Of a stretch of 64,000 nucleotides of DNA, positions 10,853 through 21,841 are shown in pieces. The stretch lies in assembly GCF_014634745.1 (NCBI RefSeq), contig NZ_BMBP01000006.1:38306-102305 (forward strand), in the 5' to 3' direction. This DNA is from Leuconostoc pseudomesenteroides KCTC 3652. Its GTDB lineage: Bacteria; Bacillota; Bacilli; Lactobacillales; Lactobacillaceae. Under the pieces are notes generated by a model, which searched no databases, had not been told where the DNA came from, and saw only the letters and a program-made list of their open reading frames with translations. Position numbers and translations under genes: made by a program. Each line of letters opens with the position of its first letter. The first letter of the stretch is position 1.

Positions 10853-10900
10853 CATTAGAAGAAAAAATGATAATAATCACTGCTAAAAAGCGGGTCGTTA

Positions 10901-10930
10901 TTGGAAGGAAAACGCTTAAAATGTTATACT
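10901..10930 (+). promoter_or_regulatory. promoter with possible cre-like site, glycolipid/LTA operon
   Basis: TTGGAA (10901-10906), 18-nt spacer, TATACT (10925-10930). The spacer holds a sequence at 10906-10921 matching 14 of 16 positions of the catabolite-response consensus WTGNAARCGNWWWCAW. Two mismatches make CcpA control only a possibility. Confidence 0.55.
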
Positions 10931-10986
10931 ATTACTATTGCGTTTCGTATGCACGTTTAACGTGCGTTTAATTTTTGGAGGAGACA

Positions 10987-12213
10987 ATGAACATTGGTTT
11001 GTTTACGGACACGTATTTCCCACAAGTCAGTGGGGTTGCGACCTCAATCAAAACTTTAAAAGAGGCATTAGAAGCTCAAGGACATCAGGTATACATATTT
11101 ACTTCGACGGATCCAAAAGTGCCCAAAAATAAATTTGAACCACACATTTATCGTTTTTCAAGTGTGCCCTATCTTGGCTTTAAAGACCGACGCTTGGCTT
11201 TTCGTGGCCTAATTCAAGCGGTTGAAATAGCTAAGTCAGTCCAGCTTGATATTGTACACACACAAACTGAATTTTCACTCGGTTTATTAGGTAAATTTGT
11301 GGCGCGACAACTCAAAATTCCGGCTGTTCATACGTATCATACGATGTATGAAGATTACACGCATTATTTTGCTAAAGGTATGCTGATTGGACCAAATGGT
11401 GTGGGTCGCATTATGAAGGCTTATATGATTGGTATGGCTGGTGTCATTGCGCCTTCTAAATTAGTGCAAGATACACTCATTCGTTATGGTATTACAGCGC
11501 CAATGCGTATCATACCAACAGGAGTATCCTTACCAAAACACCGTGCCACGCAGATTAATTTACGTCAAAACTATCATTTTTATGACACACAGCCAATTAT
11601 TCTGTCTTTGGGTCGATTGGCTTTTGAAAAAAATGTTGCTATGACGATTTCGATGTTTTCGGAGTTGCTGCAAGTGATGCCGGATGCGCGTTTGGTCATT
11701 GCCGGTGATGGACCGGCTAGAAAATCTTTGTTTGAGCAAGTTGCGGAGCTTGAATTAGATGACAAAGTTATTTTTACAGGAATGGTTAATCACGAAGATA
11801 TTGGTGATTATTACCAAATGGCAGATGTATTCGTCAGTTCATCGGACACAGAAACGCAAGGTTTGACATTTATTGAAGCCATGGCAGCCAATCGTCCTTT
11901 TGTGGCGATTCATTCCCCATATCTGGATAATTTAGTTGATAATGAAGCGATTGGAACCTTAGTCAGTGATTATGATGAATTGTTAGCAGCGGTTCAAAAA
12001 TATCTTGAACGCCCGAATTCGTCGGTAGATGAGCAAGTACGTCAAGCCAAAATGAAAGATGTTGATGCGACAAAATTTGCGGAACGTGTTTTAGCGTTTT
12101 ATCAAGATATTTTGGCCGACTACCATGCTGATGATGTCGATGATGAGTATCCCAATGATGAAGAGGTGGGATATATGAAGCGTATCTTACGCAATCCATT
12201 TAGGAGAAATTAA
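10987..12213 (+). CDS. GT4 glycosyltransferase, diacylglycerol glucosyltransferase (LafA-like)
   Basis: 408 residues with the two Rossmann domains of GT-B enzymes. The N-terminus has the DTYFPQVSGVATSI segment found in lipid glucosyltransferases, and the C-terminal donor site has SSDTETQGLTFIEAMA (E-x7-E type motif of GT4). Members make alpha-monoglucosyl-diacylglycerol, the first step of the lipoteichoic acid glycolipid anchor, on the inner membrane face. ATG 10987 follows GGAGG by 5 nt. The next gene starts at once with a second glycosyltransferase, and LtaS is downstream, supporting the anchor-synthesis role. The acidic tail (residues ~380-395, DDVDDEYPNDEE) is unusual. The exact sugar is inferred. 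Confidence 0.85.
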   Translation: MNIGLFTDTYFPQVSGVATSIKTLKEALEAQGHQVYIFTSTDPKVPKNKFEPHIYRFSSVPYLGFKDRRLAFRGLIQAVEIAKSVQLDIVHTQTEFSLGLLGKFVARQLKIPAVHTYHTMYEDYTHYFAKGMLIGPNGVGRIMKAYMIGMAGVIAPSKLVQDTLIRYGITAPMRIIPTGVSLPKHRATQINLRQNYHFYDTQPIILSLGRLAFEKNVAMTISMFSELLQVMPDARLVIAGDGPARKSLFEQVAELELDDKVIFTGMVNHEDIGDYYQMADVFVSSSDTETQGLTFIEAMAANRPFVAIHSPYLDNLVDNEAIGTLVSDYDELLAAVQKYLERPNSSVDEQVRQAKMKDVDATKFAERVLAFYQDILADYHADDVDDEYPNDEEVGYMKRILRNPFRRN

Positions 12214-13221
12214 TTGAAAGTTTTACTTTACTTTGAAAATCAAAAGTTAATTGCAAAGTCTGGTATTGGTCGTGCCTTAAAGTTGCAACAAGAGGCGCTG
12301 TCACATACTGACGTGGTTGTCACAACTGACCCTAAGTCAACAGATTATGATATTTTGCACATTAACACTTATGGTGTTGAGAGCCATCACATGGTTAATA
12401 AAGCGCATAAGTCAGGGAAAAAAGTGGTTTATCATGGTCACTCTACCTATGAAGATTTTCGTAATTCATTTATTGGCTCTAATATGATTGCGCCTCTGTT
12501 TAAGCGTTATCTTGTCTCGTTGTATTCCAAAGCTGATGCGATCATCACGCCAACACCTTATTCTAAGCAACTTTTGCGCGGCTATCGTCTGAGTCAACCC
12601 ATTATGCCAATATCAAATGGCATAGCTCTTGAAAAATATGCACACGATGACGAAAAAATCCGTCAATTCAGAGATTACTTTGATCTATCGGATGAACAGA
12701 AAGTCGTCATGAGTGTTGGACTATTTTTTGAGCGAAAGGGTATTTTGGATTTTGTTGAATTAGCAAAGCGACACCCTGAATATGTATTCATTTGGTTTGG
12801 TTATACTGATTTGAGATTAGTCCCGGGCAAAATTAGTCGCCTCATTAAAGGCGATCATCCACGAAATTTAATTTTTCCGGGTTATATTACTGGTGATGTG
12901 ATTCGTGGTGCCTTTCAAGGTGCTGATTTATTTTTATATCCATCCTATGAAGAAACTGAAGGTATTGTTGTGCTCGAAGCATTAGCTTCAAAGCAAAATG
13001 TATTGGTGCGCGACATTCCGGTTTATCACAATTGGCTACAAGATGGCAAAAATAGTTACAAAGCCCGCAATTTTGATGAGTTTGAAAATAAAATGCAACA
13101 AATTTTAAATGGTGAATTAACAGATTTGCGAGATGAGGGGTATCAATTAGCAAAAGCTCGTAATTTACCGGAAATTGGTCAACAGTTAAAAGCTGTTTAC
13201 ACGAGTTTATTGGGGAAGTGA
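12214..13221 (+). CDS. GT4 glycosyltransferase, second glycolipid sugar (LafB-like)
   Basis: 335 residues, GT-B fold; acceptor-domain start followed by the donor site with PSYEETEGIVVLEALA (E-x7-E). Begins with TTG 12214, AGGAG 7 nt upstream, immediately after the stop of the LafA-like gene. In Listeria and streptococci the paired second enzyme adds galactose or glucose to monoglucosyl-diacylglycerol to give the disaccharide anchor. The pairing and order here match that arrangement; the identity of the added sugar cannot be read from sequence. Confidence 0.82.
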   Translation: MKVLLYFENQKLIAKSGIGRALKLQQEALSHTDVVVTTDPKSTDYDILHINTYGVESHHMVNKAHKSGKKVVYHGHSTYEDFRNSFIGSNMIAPLFKRYLVSLYSKADAIITPTPYSKQLLRGYRLSQPIMPISNGIALEKYAHDDEKIRQFRDYFDLSDEQKVVMSVGLFFERKGILDFVELAKRHPEYVFIWFGYTDLRLVPGKISRLIKGDHPRNLIFPGYITGDVIRGAFQGADLFLYPSYEETEGIVVLEALASKQNVLVRDIPVYHNWLQDGKNSYKARNFDEFENKMQQILNGELTDLRDEGYQLAKARNLPEIGQQLKAVYTSLLGK

Positions 13222-13230
13222 GTCTTAACA

Positions 13231-14256
13231 ATGTTAAAACGCGATAGATTATCAATCATTATTGTGACCGTTTTAACCGCGGGTGTCATCTATTTTTTAA
13301 CGCGGGAATTACGTGGCAAAGGAAAGCAACTTGAAGAAGCATTGAAACATCTTGATTGGCGTTGGTTAGTGGGTGGTCTCTTGATGATGATCGTTTCAAT
13401 TGCCTTTGAAGCCGCGGCAACAAGAGTGTTATTGAACAAAACGGACCGAAAAAACACTTCCTTTTTTGCTTTATTACGAGTGCCTTTATTGAACTTATTG
13501 GGTACAGGCGTGACGCCTTTTGCAACTGGTGGACAACCAGCACAATTGTATGGTTTAGCAAGAGCTGGTGTTGAATCTGGTCGGGCAATGTCTGTCATTT
13601 TGATGAAATTTTTAGTCTATCAAGTTGTTGTCGTGCTATTCTTTATAGTGGGTTATGTTGCGGCAGATACATTTATCTATTCACAAGTTGCGCCAACCTT
13701 TGCGACATTCATTCCATTTGCGATTGCTATTCACGCGGTTGTTATTGTGGGCATTGCCTTGGTGATGTTTTGGCCATCTTTGACTTTACGTCTAGTTGAT
13801 TTTGTAGCTCCACTATTTAAGCGCATTATGTCAAAGCAACGGTTTGAGAGTGTTATTGCAACGACAAAACAAAAAATTGATAACTTTCATGAAGAGTCAC
13901 GACGAGTTATTAGTAGTTGGCAATCATTAGTTGGTTCATCAATACTGACAATGATGCAGTTGATTGTTTTTTATTTAATTCCTTATTTTGTTATCCGTGC
14001 CTTTGGTTATGCGTCGGTAAATCCTTGGTTGATAGTCACTATGAACATCATGATTGTTATGGTGATTTCGTTGTTTCCTATTCCAGGTGGCGTTGGTGGC
14101 GCGGAATTGAGTTTTCAGTTATTGTTTTCACCATTCGTTAAAAATTCAGCAACATTGATTCTAGTCATTTTAATTTGGCGATTAATTACGTATTATTTTG
14201 GCATATTTGCTGGTATCATTGCATATATAATACCAGCACGAAAAAATGTGAGGTAA
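13231..14256 (+). CDS. MprF-flippase-like integral membrane protein (UPF0104/LPG synthase TM family)
   Basis: 341 residues with about eight hydrophobic helices and no soluble enzyme domain. The conserved TGVTPFATGGQPAQLYGLARAG segment (from about residue 90) and the FPIPGGVGGAELSF segment (near residue 280) are hallmarks of the family related to the MprF flippase half. It lies between the glycolipid glycosyltransferases and YkuJ-LtaS in one tight cluster (9 and 4 nt gaps). The family has no settled function; the context suggests movement of a lipid, possibly the LTA glycolipid anchor, across the membrane. That is inference. Confidence 0.8.
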   Translation: MLKRDRLSIIIVTVLTAGVIYFLTRELRGKGKQLEEALKHLDWRWLVGGLLMMIVSIAFEAAATRVLLNKTDRKNTSFFALLRVPLLNLLGTGVTPFATGGQPAQLYGLARAGVESGRAMSVILMKFLVYQVVVVLFFIVGYVAADTFIYSQVAPTFATFIPFAIAIHAVVIVGIALVMFWPSLTLRLVDFVAPLFKRIMSKQRFESVIATTKQKIDNFHEESRRVISSWQSLVGSSILTMMQLIVFYLIPYFVIRAFGYASVNPWLIVTMNIMIVMVISLFPIPGGVGGAELSFQLLFSPFVKNSATLILVILIWRLITYYFGIFAGIIAYIIPARKNVR

Positions 14257-14260
14257 GAAC

Positions 14261-14524
14261 ATGGACAATGACGGACGTCATACAAGTGATTTGAAGCAAA
14301 TCTTAAGTCGACTGCGAGCGATGATTGATTCAACCGATAATGCTGTTCAAATTCGTCGTTTTGACGCATTTGGCATTGAAGCGTTACAGGTCACTTATGA
14401 CCAGTTAACACAAATATGGACAGTTCGAGAACATCGAGAGGTGCGACAATTCCAATTTGATGATATTGACCTCGTAGCGATTGAAGTTTATGATGTGCTA
14501 CATGATTTTAAACTAATTTATTAG
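14261..14524 (+). CDS. YkuJ-like protein (DUF1797)
   Basis: 87 residues, soluble. The C-terminal segment FQFDDIDLVAIEVYDVLHDF corresponds to the conserved FDNID-VSIEI-ELL stretch of Bacillus YkuJ as I remember it. GAGGTAAGAAC precedes ATG 14261, and the gene starts 4 nt after the preceding stop. The function of the family is unknown. Its position inside the LTA cluster may be only co-transcription. Confidence 0.7.
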   Translation: MDNDGRHTSDLKQILSRLRAMIDSTDNAVQIRRFDAFGIEALQVTYDQLTQIWTVREHREVRQFQFDDIDLVAIEVYDVLHDFKLIY

Positions 14525-14573
14525 GAGAGCACCAAGCAATTTTCTTAATTTAGCAAGGAGTGCGTTGACGACA

Positions 14574-16706
14574 ATGAAACGTTTATTAAAATTAATTTCT
14601 AGTCCTAAAACATGGTGGCGACAAATAAAACGTACGATGGATACATCGGCGCCCATCGTTTGGTTTTTTATTCTGAATGTGATGTTGGTTTGGCTGAAAA
14701 TGTTTGCCGAGTATCATATGAACTTTAACTTGGGTGCGGAAGGCGCAACGCAGCAATTTTTGTTGTTTTTAAATCCAATTCCAACGGCTATTATCTTTAT
14801 TAGTATCGCTCTCTATTTTCGTGGCGCATTAAGTTACTGGTTGGCGATTATTTTCAATTTAATTCAATCTGCTTGGCTGTTTGCAAACATGTTGTATTAT
14901 CGAGAATTTTCTGACTTTCTATCGATGGGAATTTTAGGGTCGGGCAGTTCAACCGGGAACAATCTTGGTAAATCTATCGCTGCAATTATTCATTGGACGG
15001 ATTATTTAGTTTTTATAGATATCATTATTTTGATTGCGCTGGTCATCTTTAAGCAGTTAACAATTGATCGAAAGGGTGTTCAGAAAAAATTTGCCATTTT
15101 GACAACACTTTTCGGTGTGATCTTAATGTTTGTTGACTATGGTATTGCGTCAACGAATCGTTCAGGATTATTGACGCGTTCGTTTGATAATAATTACATT
15201 GTTAAATATCTTGGGTTGAATGAATACGCTGTGTTCAATGCCGTTCAAACTTATAATCAGACAGAAAGTCGAAAGCGTGCTAAGCCAACCGATTTGGCAA
15301 AAGTTAAAAAGTTCGTTGCAACGCAAAAATTACCAGACAATATTCAATATTATGGCACGCAAAAAGGCAAAAATGTCTTTATGATTCATTTGGAGTCATT
15401 CCAACAATTTTTGATTGATTATAAAGTTGACGGTCAAGAAGTAACGCCTAATTTGAATAAGTTTTATCATGACCAAAATACGTTGAGTTTTGATAACTTT
15501 TATAATCAAGTGGGACAAGGTAAAACTTCTGATGCCGAAATGATGCAAGAGAATTCATTGTTTGGTTTGGCAACTGGTTCCGCAATGGTTAAATATGGTA
15601 CTAATAATACGTTTGAGTCACTGCCAGCTATTTTGGGGCAACGTGGTTATACGACGGCTGCTTTCCATGGGGATGTTGCTAGTTTTTGGAACCGAGACAA
15701 TACCTACAAGTCATTTGGCTATGATTATTTCTTTTCAAAATCTTATTACCCTAACGCCAACAAAGCAAATTATAATGTTGGTTACGGTATGAAGGATAAG
15801 ATATTCTTAAGGGACAGTGCGCAATATATTGAACAATTACCACAACCATTTTATGCAAAGTTAATCACAGTTACTAATCATTATCCATACGATCTAGATA
15901 AGCAAAATATTGATTTTCCAGCTACCAAAACAGGAGATAACACGGTTGATGGTTATGTTCAAACCGCGCATTATTTGGATCAGTCCTTTGGTGAGTTAAT
16001 GGCATACCTTAAGAAAGTTGGTCTCTACAATAATTCAGTGTTTGTGCTTTATGGTGATCACTATGGTATTTCCGAGAACCATCAGCCAGCAATTGCACAA
16101 TTACTTGGCAAAGATAAGGTGACAAATTACGATTTAGCTAATTTCCAAAAGGTACCATTTATGATTCATGCAACAGGTTTGAAAGGTGGCATTGATCATA
16201 CCTATGGTGGTGAAATTGATATGATGCCAACTTTGCTGGACTTATTGGGTGTGCCAGATGATGGCATGACTATGTTTGGACAAGATATGTTATCGAGTGA
16301 TTATAAAGGCAAGGTTGTTTTCCGAGATGGTGATTGGATCACGCCAACTTATACCAAGTTTAATAATCAATATTTCAACACACAAACAGGCCAGCAGGTG
16401 ACAGAGAGTTCGGATAAGCAACTCAAAAAGGTTGCTAAAACGATGTCCGATTATGCCACGAAAGTGCTTGGCTATTCAGATGACGTTATTACTGGTGATT
16501 TGTTGCGATTTGATACATCACGGTCAGACTTCCATGCGGTAAACAAAAAAGATTATGATTACAAGAAGTCTGCTGGTTTAGCAGCGTTGAAACAGGCGCA
16601 AAAGAGTAATCCATCAAGTATTTTGGCCCAAAATAAGGGAAAATCAACATTAAGCGATTATGTCACAGATGCCCCTGAGTTAAAAAATGAGAGTTCAGAT
16701 AAGTAA
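14574..16706 (+). CDS. ltaS: lipoteichoic acid synthase (LtaS family)
   Basis: About 710 residues: five N-terminal membrane helices (to about residue 190), then an extracellular sulfatase-like domain. The catalytic Thr318 lies in GQGKTSDAEMM; metal ligands are suggested by MIHLESFQ, FHGDVASFW and YGDHYGISEN. The enzyme transfers glycerol-phosphate from phosphatidylglycerol to the glycolipid anchor outside the cell. The C-terminal tail (~690-710) is charged and polar. Start is uncertain: TTG 14565 lies 4 nt after AAGGAG, and ATG 14574 lies 13 nt after it. Last gene of the glycolipid/LTA cluster. Confidence 0.92.
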   Translation: MKRLLKLISSPKTWWRQIKRTMDTSAPIVWFFILNVMLVWLKMFAEYHMNFNLGAEGATQQFLLFLNPIPTAIIFISIALYFRGALSYWLAIIFNLIQSAWLFANMLYYREFSDFLSMGILGSGSSTGNNLGKSIAAIIHWTDYLVFIDIIILIALVIFKQLTIDRKGVQKKFAILTTLFGVILMFVDYGIASTNRSGLLTRSFDNNYIVKYLGLNEYAVFNAVQTYNQTESRKRAKPTDLAKVKKFVATQKLPDNIQYYGTQKGKNVFMIHLESFQQFLIDYKVDGQEVTPNLNKFYHDQNTLSFDNFYNQVGQGKTSDAEMMQENSLFGLATGSAMVKYGTNNTFESLPAILGQRGYTTAAFHGDVASFWNRDNTYKSFGYDYFFSKSYYPNANKANYNVGYGMKDKIFLRDSAQYIEQLPQPFYAKLITVTNHYPYDLDKQNIDFPATKTGDNTVDGYVQTAHYLDQSFGELMAYLKKVGLYNNSVFVLYGDHYGISENHQPAIAQLLGKDKVTNYDLANFQKVPFMIHATGLKGGIDHTYGGEIDMMPTLLDLLGVPDDGMTMFGQDMLSSDYKGKVVFRDGDWITPTYTKFNNQYFNTQTGQQVTESSDKQLKKVAKTMSDYATKVLGYSDDVITGDLLRFDTSRSDFHAVNKKDYDYKKSAGLAALKQAQKSNPSSILAQNKGKSTLSDYVTDAPELKNESSDK

Positions 16707-16713
16707 GAATGGC

Positions 16714-16756
16714 GAACAAGGTTCAACTAGAACATTTGTTCGTTTTTTGATATAAT
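16714..16756 (+). promoter_or_regulatory. SOS (LexA) box over the uvrBA promoter
   Basis: AGAACATTTGTTCG at 16729-16742 contains a perfect GAAC-N4-GTTC, the Gram-positive LexA/DinR core. It overlaps the weak -35 (TAGAAC, 16728-16733) of a promoter whose -10 is TATAAT (16751-16756). A second imperfect copy with a 3-nt centre (GAACAAGGTTC) lies at 16714-16724. LexA repression of uvrB-uvrA is inferred. Confidence 0.85.
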
Positions 16757-16809
16757 GAAACAAGATTGTCTCAAAAAATAGTGACAAGGTGACGAAAAGA
16801 GAAAATAAT

Positions 16810-18822
16810 ATGATTGAACACCAAACAGATCATGAATTTGAAGTGGTCTCCAAATATAAACCAACCGGTGATCAGCCGCAAGCCATCGAGCAGCTAGTCA
16901 GTGGCTTAAATAATAATGTAAAGGAACAAATTCTACTTGGCGCTACGGGAACCGGTAAGACTTTTACTATTTCCAATGTTATTAAGGATGCGCAAAGACC
17001 AACATTAGTGCTCAGCCATAATAAAACATTGGCAGGACAACTTTATAGCGAATTAAAAGAATTTTTTCCAAATAATGCTGTTGAATATTTCGTATCCTAC
17101 TATGATTATTATCAGCCGGAAGCTTATGTACCAAGTTCTGATACTTTTATTGAGAAAGATTCCGCTGTCAATGATGAGATTGATAAATTGCGTAACTCAG
17201 CAACAAGCGCACTGTTAGAACGACGTGATACCATTGTAGTGGCTTCTGTCAGTTCAATTTTTGGATTGGGTGATCCACATCAATATAAAGATCATGTGAT
17301 TAGTTTACGGGTGGGCTATGAGTATGGTCGCGACCAGCTGATGCGTGACCTGATTGACGTTCAATTTACTCGTAATGATATTGATTTTCATCGTGGTACT
17401 TTCCGAGTCCGTGGTGATGTTGTCGAGATTTTCCCAGCCTCACAAGATGAGATGGCGTTACGCGTAGAATTTTTTGGGGATGAAGTTGATCGTATTCGAG
17501 AAATTAATTCCTTAACGGGTGAAACAGTGTCAGAACGTGAACATGTTGCTATTTTTCCTGCTAAGCACTTTATGACAGATGACGATCAAATGCGTGTCGC
17601 CCTTGAAGGCATTCGCCAAGAAATGAACGAACAAGTTACAAAATTTGAAAAAGAAGGCAAATTAATCGAGGCACAGCGGATTAAACAGCGCACGGAATAT
17701 GATTTAGCAATGCTTGAAGAAATGGGATTTGTTGGTGGTATAGAAAACTATTCACGTTGGATGGATGGTCGACAAGCTGGAGAGCCACCATTTACACTCC
17801 TAGATTTTTTCCCAGATGATTTTCTCATCGTAGTGGATGAAAGCCATGTGACAATGCCACAGGTGAGAGGCATGTTTAATGGTGACAAGGCACGTAAGGA
17901 GACATTGGTTAACTATGGTTTTCGATTGCCAAGTGCTTTAGATAATCGACCATTGACACTACCGGAATTTGAGCAACATGTGAATCAAATCATTTACATG
18001 TCAGCCACACCGGGTGATTATGAAATGAACCGTGTAACACCAGAGCATATTGCACAGCAGATTATTCGCCCAACCGGTCTGCTCGATCCCGAGGTTGAAG
18101 TACGCCCAGTTATGGGTCAAATTGATGACTTAGTGGGTGAAATTAATTTGCGATCGAAATGTGATGAACGCGTCTTCATTACGACGCTTACTAAGCGAAT
18201 GGCAGAAGATTTAACTGATTACTTGAAAGATTTGGGCATTAAAGTTGCCTACTTACATGCTGACATCAAGACATTAGAGAGAACGGAAATTATTCGTGAT
18301 TTACGTTTAGGGAAGTATGATGTTTTGATTGGCATTAACTTGTTACGTGAAGGTATTGACGTGCCTGAAGTGTCCTTAGTGGCTATTTTAGATGCGGATA
18401 AGGAAGGCTTTTTGCGTAATCCACGCTCATTGATTCAAACCATTGGTCGTGCAGCACGTAACGAAAATGGTCATGTCATCATGTATGCCGATAAAACCAC
18501 CGCGTCGATGGCAGAGGCAATGGCAGAAACTAGTCGACGTCGTGAGATACAGATGGCATATAATGAAGCGCATGGTATTACGCCAAAGACCATTAAAAAG
18601 GAAATTAGGGATCTGATTTCGATTACGCATGCTGCTGTTTCGGATGACAAAGCAGTTGATTTGACGCAAGTGGCATTTGATGATTTGCCAGCAGATGAGC
18701 AACAGGCTATTATTGATAATTTGACGGCACAAATGAAAGCAGCTGCTAAAGCGCTGGACTTTGAAGAAGCCGCTCAATTACGTGATAGTGTCATGACATT
18801 AAAAACACGTGCTGGTCATTAA
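16810..18822 (+). CDS. uvrB: excinuclease ABC subunit UvrB
   Basis: 670 residues. Helicase-like damage verification subunit of nucleotide excision repair. Walker [10 protein letters not shown] (about residue 40), the beta-hairpin [14 protein letters not shown], the DESH motif at DEHS-equivalent position ([11 protein letters not shown]), and helicase motifs IGRAARN are visible; the C-terminal UVR domain (FEEAAQLRD) binds UvrC. The GTG at 16789 is in frame, but the family N-terminus ([21 protein letters not shown]) places the start at ATG 16810. Followed after 35 nt by uvrA, with a LexA box upstream. Confidence 0.97.
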   Translation: MIEHQTDHEFEVVSKYKPTGDQPQAIEQLVSGLNNNVKEQILLGATGTGKTFTISNVIKDAQRPTLVLSHNKTLAGQLYSELKEFFPNNAVEYFVSYYDYYQPEAYVPSSDTFIEKDSAVNDEIDKLRNSATSALLERRDTIVVASVSSIFGLGDPHQYKDHVISLRVGYEYGRDQLMRDLIDVQFTRNDIDFHRGTFRVRGDVVEIFPASQDEMALRVEFFGDEVDRIREINSLTGETVSEREHVAIFPAKHFMTDDDQMRVALEGIRQEMNEQVTKFEKEGKLIEAQRIKQRTEYDLAMLEEMGFVGGIENYSRWMDGRQAGEPPFTLLDFFPDDFLIVVDESHVTMPQVRGMFNGDKARKETLVNYGFRLPSALDNRPLTLPEFEQHVNQIIYMSATPGDYEMNRVTPEHIAQQIIRPTGLLDPEVEVRPVMGQIDDLVGEINLRSKCDERVFITTLTKRMAEDLTDYLKDLGIKVAYLHADIKTLERTEIIRDLRLGKYDVLIGINLLREGIDVPEVSLVAILDADKEGFLRNPRSLIQTIGRAARNENGHVIMYADKTTASMAEAMAETSRRREIQMAYNEAHGITPKTIKKEIRDLISITHAAVSDDKAVDLTQVAFDDLPADEQQAIIDNLTAQMKAAAKALDFEEAAQLRDSVMTLKTRAGH

Positions 18823-18857
18823 CCAACACCATTTAAATTAATTTAAAGAGAAAAAGA

Positions 18858-21719
18858 ATGGCAAAAACACAAATAGAAATTCGTGGTGCACGTGCACACA
18901 ATCTAAAAAACATTGATGTTGATATACCAAAAGATCGTTTGACTGTTGTCACGGGTTTGTCGGGATCTGGCAAATCATCGTTGGCATTTGATACTTTATA
19001 TGCCGAAGGGCAGCGTCGTTATGTGGAAAGTCTAAGCTCTTATGCTCGCCAGTTTTTAGGTCAAATGGATAAACCAGACGTTGACTCGATTGATGGGCTA
19101 TCACCTGCGATTTCAATCGATCAAAAAACAACCTCCAATAATCCAAGATCAACGGTTGGCACTGTTACAGAAATTAATGATTATTTTAGATTGTTATATG
19201 CGCGAGTTGGTCGCCCAGATGATCCGGATGATGGCACAAAAATTATGTATACAATTGATCAAATGGTCAATGACGTACTCGAGCGGTTGCCTGAGGGGAG
19301 CCGATTGCAGGTTTTTGCACCAATTATTCAGCAACAGCGCGGCTCCCATGCTTCAGCATTTGATGTGATGCGGAAACAAGGCTACATTCGCGCCCGTGTT
19401 GATGGTGATTTGATTGAGTTAGACTCAGACAATAAGACATTAGATAAAAATGAAGCACACGATATTGATGTTATGGTTGACCGCATTGTTTTACGTGATA
19501 ATTCTCGATCACGTTTATATGATTCAATTGAGTCAGCAGTGCGTCTCGCGGCTGGGCGCGTGACAATTGAGGTCGTATCACGAGATGAAAAAGCAGAATC
19601 AATTGTTTTAAGGTATTCTGATCATTACCTTGGCGAATTGAAAGATTTTCGTGTTGGTCGGCTAGAGCCACGACTATTTAGTTTTAATGCACCGCTAGGT
19701 GCTTGTGAATTTTGCCAAGGATTAGGCGTTACCCGTGAGGTTGATATTGATTTGGTTATTCCGGATCGGCACAAATCGCTTAACGAAGGGGCCATCGTAC
19801 CGTGGAATCCTATTTCATCTAACTATTATCCTGAAATGCTAAAGCAGTTTGCCGAACAATTCAAAATTGATATGGACAAACCGTTTGAGAAACTAACTGC
19901 TAAACAACAAACACTCATCTTAAATGGCTCTGGCAATAAAGATTTTCATTTCCATTATGAAAATGATTTTGGTGGTGTTCGTGATGTTGACATACCATTC
20001 GAAGGTGTGATTAACAACATTTCTCGTCGTTTTAACGAAACTAATTCTGACTTTACACGGGATCAGATGGCCAACTATATGACAGAGTTAACTTGTAAAG
20101 CATGTGGTGGCTATCGTTTGAACCCGGCAGCTTTATCAGTGAAAATTTCGGGCAAGCATATTGGTGAAGTTTCTGAAATGCCTGTTGACCAAGAACTTAA
20201 TTTTTTTAATGGTATCAGCTTGGGTCAACAAGATACAGAAATTGCGGCACCAATTATTAAAGAAATTAAAGATCGTTTGGGATTTTTGGAAAGTGTTGGC
20301 TTAAAGTATTTAACGCTTTCTCGTTCTGCTCGGACACTATCCGGTGGCGAGTCACAGCGTATTCGCTTGGCTACGCAAATTGGTTCTAATTTATCTGGTG
20401 TGTTATATGTTTTAGATGAACCATCTATTGGGCTGCACCAAAGGGATAATGACATGCTTTTGGCATCATTACAACGCATGCGTGATTTAGGTAATACGTT
20501 AGTAGTTGTGGAACATGATGAGGACACAATGCGTGCTGCTGACTACCTAATTGATGTTGGCCCTGGTGCTGGTGAACTTGGTGGAAAAATTGTTGCCAGT
20601 GGCACACCGGCGATTGTAGAGGCCAATCCCAACTCCTTAACGGGGCAATATCTATCCGGTAAAAAGTATATTCCCGTGCCGATTAAGCGTCGATCAGGAA
20701 ATGGTGAGTACATTACCATTAAAGGCGCTAAAGAAAACAACCTTAAAAATGTCACCGTGAAGTTTCCTTTGGGGAAGTTTATTGCTGTTACTGGGGTGTC
20801 TGGATCAGGAAAGTCAACGTTAGTTAACACGATTTTAAAACGAGCCCTCAAGCAAAAACTAAACAATAATTCTGAAAAACCTGGCCGTTTTCGTGCCATT
20901 GATGGTGTTGAAAATATTGAACAAGTTGTTGACATTGATCAATCACCAATCGGGCGGACGCCTCGTTCAAATCCTGCTACTTATACTGGCGTATTTGATG
21001 ATATTCGTGATTTGTTTGCACAGACAAATGAAGCAAAAATGCGTGGCTACAATAAGGGGCGGTTTTCATTTAATACCAAAGGAGGGCGTTGCGAAAATTG
21101 TCGTGGTGATGGTGTTATCAAAATTGAAATGAACTTTTTGCCAGATGTCTATGTGGCTTGTGAGGTATGTGGTGGCACACGTTATAATTCTGAGACACTT
21201 GAAGTGAGCTACAAAGGCAAAAATATTTCACAAGTACTGAATATGACAGCAACTGAAGCACTTGATTTTTTTGCACCAATTCCTAAAATTGCCCGAAAAT
21301 TGCAAACCATTAATGACGTTGGATTAGGGTATGTCAAATTGGGTCAATCAGCCACAACACTTTCTGGTGGCGAGGCCCAGAGAATGAAGTTGGCGTCGGA
21401 ATTGCATCGTCGTACTAATGGTAAAACAATGTATATTTTGGATGAACCAACCACGGGACTTCATACAGATGATATTGCGCGTCTACTGCAAGTTCTTGAA
21501 CGGTTGGTTGATGCTGGTAATACAGTGGTTGTGATTGAACATAATTTGGACGTGATTAAATCTGCAGATTGGTTGATTGATATGGGACCTGAAGGTGGTG
21601 CAGGCGGTGGTGAGGTATTAGTCACGGGCACACCCGAAAAAGTCATGAAAACAGAGCAGTCCTATACTGGACGTTATCTCAAAACAATTATTGAACGTGA
21701 CTTAGATCGCGGTAAATAG
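18858..21719 (+). CDS. uvrA: excinuclease ABC subunit UvrA
   Basis: 953 residues, normal family length. Two ABC-type ATPase halves: Walker [10 protein letters not shown] near residue 32 and GVSGSGKST near residue 645, with signatures [12 protein letters not shown] and [12 protein letters not shown]. Zinc-finger cysteines occur in [14 protein letters not shown] and in [14 protein letters not shown]. It recognises DNA lesions and loads UvrB. Co-transcribed with uvrB (35-nt gap) from the SOS-type promoter at 16714-16756. Confidence 0.97.
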   Translation: MAKTQIEIRGARAHNLKNIDVDIPKDRLTVVTGLSGSGKSSLAFDTLYAEGQRRYVESLSSYARQFLGQMDKPDVDSIDGLSPAISIDQKTTSNNPRSTVGTVTEINDYFRLLYARVGRPDDPDDGTKIMYTIDQMVNDVLERLPEGSRLQVFAPIIQQQRGSHASAFDVMRKQGYIRARVDGDLIELDSDNKTLDKNEAHDIDVMVDRIVLRDNSRSRLYDSIESAVRLAAGRVTIEVVSRDEKAESIVLRYSDHYLGELKDFRVGRLEPRLFSFNAPLGACEFCQGLGVTREVDIDLVIPDRHKSLNEGAIVPWNPISSNYYPEMLKQFAEQFKIDMDKPFEKLTAKQQTLILNGSGNKDFHFHYENDFGGVRDVDIPFEGVINNISRRFNETNSDFTRDQMANYMTELTCKACGGYRLNPAALSVKISGKHIGEVSEMPVDQELNFFNGISLGQQDTEIAAPIIKEIKDRLGFLESVGLKYLTLSRSARTLSGGESQRIRLATQIGSNLSGVLYVLDEPSIGLHQRDNDMLLASLQRMRDLGNTLVVVEHDEDTMRAADYLIDVGPGAGELGGKIVASGTPAIVEANPNSLTGQYLSGKKYIPVPIKRRSGNGEYITIKGAKENNLKNVTVKFPLGKFIAVTGVSGSGKSTLVNTILKRALKQKLNNNSEKPGRFRAIDGVENIEQVVDIDQSPIGRTPRSNPATYTGVFDDIRDLFAQTNEAKMRGYNKGRFSFNTKGGRCENCRGDGVIKIEMNFLPDVYVACEVCGGTRYNSETLEVSYKGKNISQVLNMTATEALDFFAPIPKIARKLQTINDVGLGYVKLGQSATTLSGGEAQRMKLASELHRRTNGKTMYILDEPTTGLHTDDIARLLQVLERLVDAGNTVVVIEHNLDVIKSADWLIDMGPEGGAGGGEVLVTGTPEKVMKTEQSYTGRYLKTIIERDLDRGK

Positions 21720-21801
21720 TTGCATTTCCATTAAAACGTGGTATAGTTATTAAATGTAAGTAAGATTGCTAGAGTAATTAATTGAAAAATATTGATTACT
21801 C
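21720..21801 (+). promoter_or_regulatory. promoter and structured leader of the 40-aa gene
   Basis: TTGCAT (21720-21725), 16-nt spacer, TATAGT (21742-21747) directly after uvrA. The leader of ~90 nt contains an inverted repeat GAGTAAT (21772-21778) / ATTACTC (21795-21801). I do not recognise it as a known riboswitch. Confidence 0.45.
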
Positions 21802-21841
21802 CGTCCCTATTTGCAAAAAAACAAATTGGAGATCTCATACA

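Noticed and set aside
16789..16809. GTG 16789 as start of uvrB
   Set aside because: It would add seven residues not seen in the family N-terminus; ATG 16810 fits the family.
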